In this document: positions 21,588 through 28,870 of the stretch, in pieces | Position numbering within the stretch: the first letter of the stretch is position 1 | Layout of the letters: every line of letters starts with the position of its first letter | Source of the DNA: an uncultured Actinomycetes bacterium | GTDB lineage: Bacteria > Actinomycetota > Geothermincolia > Fen-727 > JACVIW01 | Reading direction: 5' to 3' | NCBI GenBank assembly: GCA_937127245.1 | Contig: CAKZLU010000031.1 | Span: forward strand, 1 to 41,740 | DNA length: 41,740 bases | Notes under the pieces: generated by a model | The model's database searches: none | What the model saw: only the letters and a program-made list of their open reading frames with translations | Told to the model about the DNA's origin: nothing | Translations under genes and position numbers: made by a program

Positions 21588-22567
21588 GTTGAGCCTCCTA
21601 AAAGTTCGTAAAGGACAGCCATCCTCACCGCCACTCCCGCGGCGACCTGTCCGGTTATCACCGGCTCCACCTCATCAGCCACGACGGAAGCGATCTCAAC
21701 TCCGCGGTTCATCGGACCCGGGTGCATGACGAGGGGCTTTCTTTTTAGCCTGGACCAGCGGGTCTGGGTAAGTCCGTACTGAAGCGTGTACTCGCGAAGA
21801 GACGGAAATCTTGACTCGGAGACCCGCTCGAGTTGGATCCTGAGCAGGTACAAAACATCGCACCACCTTAGCGCCTCGTCTATCGAGCCGGTTACCTCAA
21901 CGCCCATCTCCTCTACCCTATCTGGAAGCAGTGAGCGAGGCGCGACAAGGAGTACCCTTGCGCCCACCTTGTTCAGCGCAAGGATATTGCTCCTTGCGAC
22001 CCTGGAATGGTCTATGTCTCCCACTATCGCGACCTTCAAGCCTTCGAGTCTTCCCAGGCGCTCGCGCATGGTGAAAAGGTCCAGAAGCGCCTGCGTGGGA
22101 TGCTCGTGCATGCCGTCCCCGGCATTTATCACCGAACAGTCCACCCACTCAGTGAGCAGTTTCGGGGCTCCAGCGGAGGAGTGCCTTATGACGACCGCGT
22201 CAACGCCCATGGCGACTATCGTCTTCGCAGTGTCTTTGAGGCTTTCACCTTTTGAAAGGCTGCTGCCGCTCGGCGTGAAGCTCACCACGTCAGCCGAAAG
22301 CCTTTTGGCAGCAAGTTCGAATGACATTCGCGTGCGGGTGCTCGGCTCGATGAACATGTTGACTATGGTTTTTCCGCGCAAGGCGGGGACTTTCTTGACG
22401 GGTCTTTTGGAAACCTCGGCAAACGAGCGGGCGGAATCAAGAAGTCGAATTATATCATCGCTTGAGAGCTCGGCTATCGAAAGAAGATGCCTGGGGCGAT
22501 TCGCTTCGGGTGATTGGACCTTGGCAGGTCCGGAAACGCCGCTCTTTAGGATCTCAGGAGGGTTCAT
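21584..22567 (-). CDS. pyrB: Aspartate carbamoyltransferase catalytic subunit
   Basis: Joins carbamoyl phosphate and aspartate. 327 aa with carbamoyl-phosphate-binding [38 protein letters not shown], and C-terminal [11 protein letters not shown]. There is an N-terminal extension of about 25 residues before the conserved 'HLLSIAELS'. No pyrI regulatory subunit is adjacent, as expected for PyrR-regulated operons. ATG overlaps the pyrR stop by 4 bp. Confidence 0.97.
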   Translation of the reverse strand: MNPPEILKSGVSGPAKVQSPEANRPRHLLSIAELSSDDIIRLLDSARSFAEVSKRPVKKVPALRGKTIVNMFIEPSTRTRMSFELAAKRLSADVVSFTPSGSSLSKGESLKDTAKTIVAMGVDAVVIRHSSAGAPKLLTEWVDCSVINAGDGMHEHPTQALLDLFTMRERLGRLEGLKVAIVGDIDHSRVARSNILALNKVGARVLLVAPRSLLPDRVEEMGVEVTGSIDEALRWCDVLYLLRIQLERVSESRFPSLREYTLQYGLTQTRWSRLKRKPLVMHPGPMNRGVEIASVVADEVEPVITGQVAAGVAVRMAVLYELLGGST

Positions 22568-23109
22568 GATCTTTCCTCCCCTATCTCAACCATGTCAACT
22601 CCGTCTGTCTCCTCGAGTGATACTTTAACCCGCTCGCGCCCGGAGGTCGGGATGTTTTTCCCGACATAGTCGGCGCGTATGGGGAGTTCCCTGTGACCTC
22701 TGTCAACCAGGACAGCAAGTTGAATCTTGCGAGGTCTGCCGAAATCTATGAGCGCGTCCATGGCGGCTCTCGTCGTTCTGCCGGTGTAGAGCACATCGTC
22801 TACCAGAACGACCACCCTGTCGTTGATGTCGAAATCTATTTCAGTGACGCCCACCGGGGAAGCCTTCCTCGAGGCGACGTCATCCCGGTAAAGGGAGACG
22901 TCGAGCGCCCCGACATCGGGCTTTGCGCCTTCGATCTCGCCTATGATGCCGGCAATCCTGCGCGCGAGAAAAACGCCCCTGGTCCGTATTCCAACAAGGG
23001 CAAGGTCGCTTGAGCCCCTGTTTTTCTCGAGTATCTCGTGCGCGACTCTTTTCAAAATCCTCGATATATCATCTGCGTCAATAATTTTCGCCCTCGCGAC
23101 AAACACCAA
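22564..23109 (-). CDS. pyrR: PyrR bifunctional regulator / uracil phosphoribosyltransferase
   Basis: UMP-sensing RNA-binding attenuator protein of the pyr operon with weak UPRTase activity. The PRPP loop is [32 protein letters not shown] and '[18 protein letters not shown]' match the family. The start is probably the TTG at 23109 (or GTG 23106), about 8 nt after GGAGGG; an upstream TTG at 23130 would place that ribosome site inside the gene. A full PyrR target hairpin and terminator lie just upstream (23272-23371), so it autoregulates the operon by attenuation. Confidence 0.95.
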   Translation of the reverse strand: MVFVARAKIIDADDISRILKRVAHEILEKNRGSSDLALVGIRTRGVFLARRIAGIIGEIEGAKPDVGALDVSLYRDDVASRKASPVGVTEIDFDINDRVVVLVDDVLYTGRTTRAAMDALIDFGRPRKIQLAVLVDRGHRELPIRADYVGKNIPTSGRERVKVSLEETDGVDMVEIGEERS

Positions 23110-23189
23110 ATCACTCACCCTCCTCCACAACCCACTTCAGCAGCATTTCCGGGATTCTTCGGCTTCCAAAAGCGGCCAAACCCCCTCCA

Positions 23190-23245
23190 TCCCCCCGGTG
23201 CCAAGCACCATTTGCAAATTTGGTGCCTGGCACCATTTTGGAATT
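23190..23245. repeat. RAYT-type palindrome, degenerate double copy, in the pyrR leader
   Basis: GGTGCCAAGCACC (23197-23209) and GGTGCCTGGCACC (23222-23234) flank ATTTGCAAAT. They belong to the same family as the palindromes around the transposase gene at 29630. The element lies between the pyr attenuator terminator and the pyrR ribosome site, so it is transcribed in the leader. Confidence 0.85.
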
Positions 23246-23273
23246 TTTGTGGTGGTTGGAGTGTTTTTCTTTT

Positions 23274-23312
23274 AAAAGAAAAGAAGCTTCTTTCTCCGCA
23301 GAAAGAAGCTTC
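23274..23312 (-). terminator. Intrinsic terminator of the pyr attenuator
   Basis: On the minus strand, perfect 13-bp arms (23312-23300 and 23295-23283, GAAGCTTCTTTCT/AGAAAGAAGCTTC) around a 4-nt loop are followed directly by TTTTCTTTT (23282-23274). It lies between the PyrR-binding hairpin and pyrR, as expected of the conditional terminator. Confidence 0.92.
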
Positions 23313-23340
23313 AGTTTTACATTCATAGTCTTCGCATCTC

Positions 23341-23371
23341 CCTTCCTAGCCTCGCAGGACTAGCTTAAAGG
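23341..23371 (-). promoter_or_regulatory. PyrR-binding (anti-antiterminator) hairpin
   Basis: Minus strand 23361-23348 reads AGTCCTGCGAGGCT, matching every fixed position of the PyrR-binding consensus ARUCCNGNGAGGYU. It is held by a CTAG/CTAG stem with outer CCTT/AAGG pairing. The 3' side (AGGAAGGGAG) can pair, with G-U pairs, with the CTTCTTTCT arm of the downstream terminator to give the alternative antiterminator. PyrR plus UMP should stabilise this hairpin and allow termination. Confidence 0.92.
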
Positions 23372-23381
23372 TTTTCAAAAG

Positions 23382-23399
23382 GATAGCACTTAGTATCCC
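23382..23399 (-). terminator. Weak hairpin after nusB
   Basis: GGATA/TATCC arms around an 8-nt loop followed by TTTT on the minus strand, directly after the nusB stop. Only 5 bp of stem, so at most a leaky terminator; efp-nusB transcripts may read through into the pyr leader. Confidence 0.4.
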
Positions 23400-23828
23400 T
23401 TAAGGCAAGGAAATTTTTCCACTTTCCACATCCCGGTAAATCCTTCCCAGCATCCCGTTGATGAACTTTCCTGAATCTTCAGTGGAAAAAACTTTGGCAA
23501 GTTCCACAGCCTCGTTTATGCAAGCGCCTACAGGCACGTCTTCGCAGAAGAAGATCTCGAACAACGCCATGCGAAGAATGTTTCGGTCAACAACAGGCAT
23601 CCTGCTTATCTCCCAGCCTTCCGAGTACTCCGATATGACCCCGTCTATGAAATCGCGCTTCTCAAGAACTCCCCTCGCAAGACTAACCGCAAACTCACCG
23701 GGGATTTGCTCCCCCGACATCCGCTTTCCCTCGAGAACCTCGTCGATACTCGTCTTATTTATGTCGATTTCAAACAGGATCCTCAGCGCATGCTTTCGCT
23801 GTTTGCTACGAGCAGATGATAGAGGCAT
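23400..23828 (-). CDS. nusB: Transcription antitermination factor NusB
   Basis: Binds boxA RNA with NusE (S10) in rRNA antitermination. 142 aa, all-helical; signature residues at the N-terminus (SARSKQRKHALRILFEID) and C-terminus (PVGACINEAVELAKVFSTEDSGKFINGMLGRI) are intact. ATG at 23828 with an upstream GGAGGG about 10 nt away. It lies between efp and the pyr operon on the same strand, a common order in Gram-positives. Confidence 0.96.
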   Translation of the reverse strand: MPLSSARSKQRKHALRILFEIDINKTSIDEVLEGKRMSGEQIPGEFAVSLARGVLEKRDFIDGVISEYSEGWEISRMPVVDRNILRMALFEIFFCEDVPVGACINEAVELAKVFSTEDSGKFINGMLGRIYRDVESGKISLP

Positions 23829-23998
23829 CCGCAGGGACCCTCCCTTCCTGGAATTTCGACCGACTATGTTGGCGTTCCTTTGTTCTGTCCCGTTTAATTC
23901 GTCTTGCCATCATGATTTATTATTTATTCAAAGATCGCTGCCAAATCTGGGTGAATCTTGACTTAACCAGACGTTCAAAAACCAGCGAACTCTTCTTC

Positions 23999-24148
23999 CA
24001 TTCCTCCCCGCGGTCTCGGGCGCAAGGATTTCGTTCGTACCTCGACTCCCTCTTCAACCCAGGCCTCCCAGCGGTCTTGGGCACAAGTTCGTGGTGGTCG
24101 GAGAGCCTGAGACTTGATAACAGGCCTCCCAGCGGTCTCGGGCGCAAG
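23999..24148. repeat. Three 28-bp repeats at exact 61-bp intervals
   Basis: Copies at 23999-24026, 24060-24087 and 24121-24148. The last two share CAGGCCTCCCAGCGGTCT with two differences in the remaining bases; the first is more diverged at its 5' end (CATTCCTCCCCGCGGTCTCG). Spacers of exactly 33 bp (24027-24059 and 24088-24120) are unrelated to one another. 28+33 is the type I-E CRISPR geometry. Confidence 0.85.
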
Positions 24149-24326
24149 AGTAAAGTCGCAATGCACCCCTTTCCGAATCGGGGTACGCTCTCACTTAGTT
24201 GACATTTTTGCTCTGTTCTGATTCCCGGAGGCGTGACAACCTCATCTGTGCTACCCACCGAAACTATAAGACTTATCACCGTTTTCATAGCATTATCGCG
24301 CCAGAGCAAGTACCAGAGCCGATTAC

Positions 24327-24349
24327 CTTTTTAAAAGTCTTTTAAAAAG
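24327..24349. repeat. Palindrome CTTTTTAAAAG-T-CTTTTAAAAAG
   Basis: Perfect 11-bp arms with a single central base, downstream of efp. It lacks a GC stem and a clear T-run, so it is not a standard terminator; role unknown. Confidence 0.6.
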
Positions 24350-24372
24350 TCGGTTGCGCCTGACCATCTGCC

Positions 24373-24456
24373 TATGGTCTCAAACTATGTTCTCAAAAAT
24401 ATGATCTCAAACTATGCTCAAACTATGTTCTCAAACCATGTCTCAAACTATGGTCT
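24373..24456. repeat. Short tandem array (about 15 bp) adjoining the efp stop
   Basis: At least five variants of TCTCAAACTATG(T/G) occur in series, ending at the stop codon of efp on the other strand. A minisatellite-like expansion. Confidence 0.8.
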
Positions 24457-25013
24457 TAAACGCGCTCAATATACTTACCCGACCTTGTGTCAACCTTCAC
24501 CGTATCCCCCTCCTCAACAAAAAGAGGAGCCTGTACCACGAGACCTGTTTCGAGCGTGACAGGCTTTGTGGCGGCGCCGGTTGTGTCACCCTTCAACCAG
24601 GGCTCGGCTTTGGAGACCTTCAAGATCACGGCGGCGGGAAGTTCAATAGTCACGGGCTTGCCACTTCTCACAAATACGCTCAACTCCTGATTCTCCACAA
24701 GGAACTGGGCGGCATCCCCTATCACGTCCGGACCCGCGGAAAACTGCTCGTATGTCTCCAGATCCATGAACACGTAGTTGTCGCCGTCGCGGTAGAGGTA
24801 CTGCATTTTCCGATGCTCAAGCATCGCTTCCTCCACTCTCTCCCCCGCCCTGAATGTCTTGTCCACAACTTGACCGGTTTCAACGTTTTTCAGTTTGGTG
24901 CGGACGAATGCCCCACCTTTTCCGGGTTTCACGTGTTGAAACTCCACGATGCGATAGAGAACCCCATCGAGGTTTATAACGAGTCCGTTCCTGAAATCTG
25001 CCGTGGTAATGAT
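24456..25013 (-). CDS. efp: Elongation factor P; apparent ATC start
   Basis: Relieves ribosome stalling at polyproline. Three-domain protein; the modification-site loop is HVKPGKGGAFVRTKL with Lys (K32) at the tip, and the C-terminus keeps the KOW/OB domains. The first ATG/GTG/TTG in frame is GTG at 24947, which would delete the conserved N-terminus. In frame upstream the sequence reads ITTADFRNGLVINLDGVLYRI back to ATC (25013-25011) and ATT (25010-25008). AAAGGAGG lies about 10 nt before the ATC, and an in-frame TGA lies two codons further up. With ATC as start the protein is 185 aa, exactly typical. I therefore call a non-ATG start. Confidence 0.93.
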   Translation of the reverse strand: MITTADFRNGLVINLDGVLYRIVEFQHVKPGKGGAFVRTKLKNVETGQVVDKTFRAGERVEEAMLEHRKMQYLYRDGDNYVFMDLETYEQFSAGPDVIGDAAQFLVENQELSVFVRSGKPVTIELPAAVILKVSKAEPWLKGDTTGAATKPVTLETGLVVQAPLFVEEGDTVKVDTRSGKYIERV

Positions 25014-25448
25014 TTTTCAAACACCTCCTTTAAGAATCCTCAAAAAGCAGCGTTGTGAAAGCGCAAAATAAAAAAGAATGTGCATAATGTCGACCCTATC
25101 AGCCGCCCGCGTGTCGAGAGGCACAGCCTACCCAACGAGCGAACGGACAGACCGCCTAACTGGAAACCAAATCGAATACACAACGATGCACAACGATGCT
25201 GAAACTCCCTTCCTTTCGTCAGGCGCGAAAGATTATAGAGTATTTTAAGAGTATTTCAGCAGTTTGCTTCGGTAATTTTAACCTTTTGATAACAATTCGT
25301 TCCACTTAAACGGGGAAAGACGGGGAAGCTTCAAAGCTTAGTTAGCTTAGCCGGTGATCCGAGAGTTTGCAGGCTCGACACCGCTCGACTTGAGCGCTTC
25401 GTTCTCTTGTGAGATTTCATCCCTTTGATCCATCGAATTGGTCCACCG

Positions 25449-25633
25449 GTGAACCAGAAATAAACGGGCAGATGCGTTTGCTACATCGGTGCTGTCTGTG
25501 CCGGTGCTGCATCTCCCACCTGCGAACCATAAACATGCTGGAAAATGCGATTGCTCCTTAATGGATAAGACTTTTGTCTGCGAATTGATGAACAAGTGTG
25601 AACCATAAATAAACGGGCAGATGCGTTTGCTAC
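25449..25633. repeat. Three 36-bp repeats with 37- and 40-bp spacers
   Basis: Copies at 25449-25484, 25522-25557 and 25598-25633. First and third differ at one base (GTGAACCAGAAATAAACGGG versus GTGAACCATAAATAAACGGG, both continuing to GCTAC); the middle copy is diverged but alignable over its full length. Spacers (25485-25521, 25558-25597) are unrelated. Confidence 0.85.
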
Positions 25634-25634
25634 T

Positions 25635-25744
25635 GTAACGCACACTACACTGTAACGCCGCCCTTCCTACTTTGTGGAGGGACTGGTAACGCTCGAGGAC
25701 GTTGAACGTAACCTCACCCTTCACTGTAGCGCCGCCCTTCCTGC
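25635..25744. repeat. Second repeat family: about 36-bp pair with 37-bp spacer
   Basis: 25635-25670 and 25708-25744 share GTAAC....CACTGTA(A/G)CGCCGCCCTTCCT(A/G)C; the cores at 25648 and 25722 are 74 bp apart. It begins one base after the preceding family ends, with a different sequence. Confidence 0.8.
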
Positions 25745-25802
25745 GTTTCCTTCCTGCGTTTGTTTTTGCCGCGCCTTGAGACGAGGTTTGAAAGGTCACC
25801 CA

Positions 25803-26060
25803 AAGAGCTCTGAGGGGTATGCGGTGGCCGTGTAGCGCGGCAAAAGATGACCCATTGCGCTGGGTCGTCGGCAAAAGTACTCTGCGAGCCGTAAAGTGGC
25901 GCCCTCGAGCGCGGCGAAAGCTGAAGATTAGGTTACCAATCCGTTTGGCATCGTCCAGAGACTATAAAGTGGAGCCCCCGAGCGCTGCGCAACATGAACC
26001 GGGCGCAGGGCGACTGCAAGAGTTCTCTTGGGGCTTGCGGTGGCGCACCACCAATCGATT
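25803..26060. repeat. Third repeat family: four degenerate copies, period 71-73
   Basis: A GTGG-anchored motif recurs at 25824, 25896, 25969 and 26040 (offsets 72, 73, 71). Copies 2 and 3 share AAGTGG(C/A)GCCC(T/C)CGAGCGC; copies 1 and 4 share the flank GAG(C/T)TCT..GGGG..TGCGGTGGC. Confidence 0.65.
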
Positions 26061-26254
26061 TTCTGGCACAGTGAGGGGAGCGGTAGGAAAAACGCTTTAG
26101 CGTTGGGAAAAGAAATGAGAAAACGATATCATATCGGCGTGAACTTAAGTGTGCAGAAATGTTGTTACGTCAATTAGTTTTTATGCGCTGGCAAGACAAT
26201 GGGTGAGATAAATTAAACGATATGACAGACATGGCAGTCGTGAGGGTTACGACG

Positions 26255-26337
26255 CACATGGCGGACATGAGGATATCATGATCTCGATACGGATATCGAA
26301 ATCAACTTTGACCTACACACGGCGAACATGAGGATAT
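26255..26337. repeat. 22-bp repeat pair, offset 61 bp
   Basis: CACATGGCGGACATGAGGAT (26255) and CACACGGCGAACATGAGGAT (26316), both followed by AT, match at 20 of 22 positions at an offset of 61 bp, the same interval as the 23999-24148 array. Confidence 0.65.
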
Positions 26338-26662
26338 GAGGGATATAAGGGAGATGACACGCGTTAGTAGTACTCCGCGTCTGACTTCCATTACTTACAT
26401 GACTTACATGACATAGATGACATGCATCGGAATAAGACAGAGTTGACGAACGACCTATGGGACAGATGTTATGGACACATGTAAGTGATAAATATTTTGA
26501 GTTTGACGCATAGTGTTAACAAATAACGTGCATGACTGATATGACCAACATTAAATACATGAGAACTATGACGCCCATGATGCGCGCTCGAAATTTTCAG
26601 CATCCCGCCTGACTTGAATCGATTTTTCATCCTGTTGGATTTGCGGTTTGGCTGGTAAAGGT

Positions 26663-26760
26663 TTGCGACTGGCTCCGTTGTGCATCGGTGGTATTGCTTC
26701 CACCGAAAGATAGCGGTGAATGCAGTTGAGTGCTTGCGACTGGCTTGGGTGTGCATCGGT
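26663..26760. repeat. 27-bp repeat pair, offset 71 bp
   Basis: TTGCGACTGGCTCCGTTGTG at 26663 and TTGCGACTGGCTTGGGTGTG at 26734, each followed by CATCGGT. The intervening 44 bp is unrelated. Confidence 0.75.
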
Positions 26761-26905
26761 TCGGTGATAGAGGTTCGGCCCATAGTTCGGCTTGAATTGC
26801 GCATCATTTTTCGCATGATATCGACAAGGGGTCGTAGCATGGCTTAACGCTTTCTGATGAGTTGGAGTGTGGATCTGAAGTACCAATAGAAAAGGAGGGG
26901 TCAGC

Positions 26906-27982
26906 CTGAGCTCCGAAAAACACAGAATCGAAAGAATACTGGAGTTGCTCGATCAAAGGAAACTCGATGCCTTAATCGTTGTTTCCCCTGTAAACATTCG
27001 TTACATATCCGGCTTCACCGGCACCGGGGCGGTTGCACTGGTGTCCGGCGAGAGGGTGGTGCTTATCACCAACCCCCTTCACGCGGAACAGGCCGAATCC
27101 GAGGTGAGTTCTTTTGAGGTGCTCGTTTGTGAGTCAAACCCGATAAAGATTGCGGCGGATTTGGTCTCGCCCTACGGTAGAGTAGCGATAGAAGATAGCG
27201 TCTCAGTTGGTTTAATAAAGGAACTTACGTCTCATTTATCCGGCAAGGTTCACGTCGCGCCCGTAGAGGGAATCATTGAGGAGATGAGATCCGTCAAAGA
27301 CAAGAGTGAAGTAGATTGTATTAAGGAAGCTGTGAATATCTCGGCTCGCGCTTTCGCCGAATCCTTATCGACGCTTCGTTCGGGGTGCTCGGAAAGAGAG
27401 TTTGCCTCTGAACTTATCAGAGGAACGATAATATCTGGAGCCCAGGGGGTAGCCTTCGACCTGGTGGTCGCCTCGGGCGCTCGCACATCGCTTCCTCACG
27501 CGACATTCACCGATAGAAAGTTCAAAACGGGAGATGTGGTGGTGGTGGATTTTGGAGCGGTCTACAAAGGATACTGTTCCGACGTAACGAGAACGGTCTT
27601 GATAGGCGATAGCCCCAAGAAAGTCGATGAGACCTTCGAGGCTGTTACTTTAGCGCTCAACACCGCGATTGAAAACGTTAAGCCCGGTATCGAGGCTGAA
27701 GCGCTTTATGATTTAGCAAGAGAAGTGCTTCATGAGGCGGGTCTCGTTAAGCACTTCATACATTCCCTCGGTCACGGAGTTGGCCTGGAGGTTCACGAGA
27801 GGCCATCGCTTTCTAAGGGGTCGAAAACAGTGCTTTATGAGGGGATGGTTTTGACCATCGAGCCAGGCGTGTACTTCAAAGGCAAGTTCGGGGTCCGCAT
27901 TGAGGAGATGGTTGTCGTGACCGAGGGGGGCTGCGAAATTCTCACGAAGGAAATAGAGCGAAACATACGAATCTGGAGATAA
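26906..27982 (+). CDS. pepQ: Xaa-Pro aminopeptidase/dipeptidase (M24 family); apparent CTG start
   Basis: Metallopeptidase that removes residues N-terminal to proline; cytoplasmic. The creatinase N-domain is followed by the M24 pita-bread fold. Metal ligands: Asp in VVVDFGAVYKGYCSDVTRT (two Asp), His in HSLGHGVGLEVHERP, Glu in LTIEPGVYF and Glu in GVRIEEMVVV. The first ordinary start, TTG at 26945, would remove conserved N-terminal residues. Upstream in frame the protein reads SSEKHRIERILELLDQRKLD back to CTG at 26906-26908, exactly 7 nt after GGAGG, with an in-frame TGA at 26876 and no ATG/GTG/TTG between. With CTG it is 358 aa, family-typical. pepQ is often co-oriented with and next to efp; here they diverge. 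Confidence 0.92.
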   Translation: MSSEKHRIERILELLDQRKLDALIVVSPVNIRYISGFTGTGAVALVSGERVVLITNPLHAEQAESEVSSFEVLVCESNPIKIAADLVSPYGRVAIEDSVSVGLIKELTSHLSGKVHVAPVEGIIEEMRSVKDKSEVDCIKEAVNISARAFAESLSTLRSGCSEREFASELIRGTIISGAQGVAFDLVVASGARTSLPHATFTDRKFKTGDVVVVDFGAVYKGYCSDVTRTVLIGDSPKKVDETFEAVTLALNTAIENVKPGIEAEALYDLAREVLHEAGLVKHFIHSLGHGVGLEVHERPSLSKGSKTVLYEGMVLTIEPGVYFKGKFGVRIEEMVVVTEGGCEILTKEIERNIRIWR

Positions 27983-28095
27983 GGATGAGACGTGCCAGCA
28001 TCTGGAGATAGAGGATGCTTGTATCTGGAAATTAAACTTGCCTGTGTCTGGTGATGAAGCGTTCCTGTGTCTGGAGATAGCATCGGGAAATGAAA
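27971..28095. repeat. Degenerate tandem array (about 23-29 bp) starting in the last codons of pepQ
   Basis: Five variants of (A/G)TCTGG(A/T)GAT(A/G)A occur at intervals of about 23-29 bp. The first copy is the C-terminal IWR-stop of the peptidase gene, so the array appears to have grown out of the gene end. Confidence 0.7.
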
Positions 28096-28870
28096 CGGGC
28101 GCATTTGAGCATAGAAACGATTAGCAAGATAAACGATTAGTAAAATCTATGTAATTGCAAGGTAAGCTAATTATCTAATCATTAAACCAATACATTAAAC
28201 CTATATACCCGGGTATTTGGAAACGCTGTGCCGCATACATGTTTGACGCTTCGAGCTGGCATACCAAGTTGATGGCACGGCGACTACGATACATCCGAAA
28301 CGGAAAAAGCTAAACGAAGCCGCTTGTTCCAAGAATATGGCGGTGACCATCCTGTTGAAATAAAAGCATTTAAGCGCTATGTGTTGTGCTATCAACAGCA
28401 CACGTTGAGTGGAATACGTTGAGGAGTGAGCGATACACCTCCATCGAGCGGAATAAGTAGAAAGGTAAACGGTACACGTCGAGCGGAAAGAGTTGAAAAA
28501 GAGTTGATCATGACGCGTTGAGCGGTGGGCGTTGTGCGGGGAGCGGTACACTTTGAGTACACTTTGAGCGGATAAGTTGCTCATAAGTGTTGAGCCTAAC
28601 GCGGTGAGCTGAATGTGCTGAGCGGTACGGGTTTGATGTTGAACAAATCAAATTCATCTTTTTCGTATTTCGTATGAGTTAGGATTGATGTAAGTGATAA
28701 TTGATTTAAGTGGTAATGGGTAGATATTGATTAAATCAAATTCATCATAATGTGCTGAGCTGTTATCGATACAAATCGTGCGATGAGTGGTGCGATATAT
28801 ACTGAGCATATGAGGTGAACATCCAGAAGATGTTAAGATGAATTACGAGTGAAAGGTGAAAGGAGACTCT
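28096..28870. repeat. Non-coding region with dispersed TTGAGCGG-type repeats
   Basis: No supported gene. Between about 28400 and 28630 the motif (G/T)TTGAGCGG(A/T) recurs about ten times at irregular spacing, often with ACAC before it (GGTACACTTTGAG, GTACACTTTGAG). AAATCAAATTCATC occurs at 28645 and 28733. The reverse frame 28201-28584 is a by-product of this low-complexity sequence. Confidence 0.55.

Larger units (their letters stand above)
23829..24455. other. nusB-efp intergenic region, repeat-containing
   Basis: About 630 bp, unusually long for this pair. It contains a three-copy 61-bp-period repeat (23999-24148), an 11-bp-arm palindrome (24327-24349) and a short tandem array up to the efp stop (24373-24456). 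Open frames across the 61-bp repeats are not convincing, because 61 is not a multiple of three. Confidence 0.6.
25014..26905. other. 1.9-kb repeat-rich intergenic region between efp and the Xaa-Pro peptidase gene
   Basis: No convincing gene on either strand. It must hold the divergent promoters. It contains several unrelated repeat families in series (25449-25633, 25635-25744, 25803-26060, 26255-26337, 26663-26760), plus small tandem duplications such as CACAACGATG twice near 25180. The reverse frames around 26469-26886 have no ribosome site or recognisable product. Confidence 0.6.

Noticed and set aside
23111..23326. Leader peptide ORF (starting MNVKLKLLSAEKEASF) upstream of pyrR
   Set aside because: It spans the terminator hairpin and palindrome; regulation is better explained by the PyrR-binding loop, and the peptide has no pyrimidine-related pattern.
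23975..24309. Small reverse-strand proteins with RPRP/GG repeats between nusB and efp
   Set aside because: They are translations of the 61-bp repeat, whose period is not a multiple of three, and they have no ribosome site.
26469..26886. Two overlapping reverse ORFs rich in H, Q and P
   Set aside because: No start signal, no recognisable domain, and they cross the 71-bp-offset repeat pair; likely non-coding.
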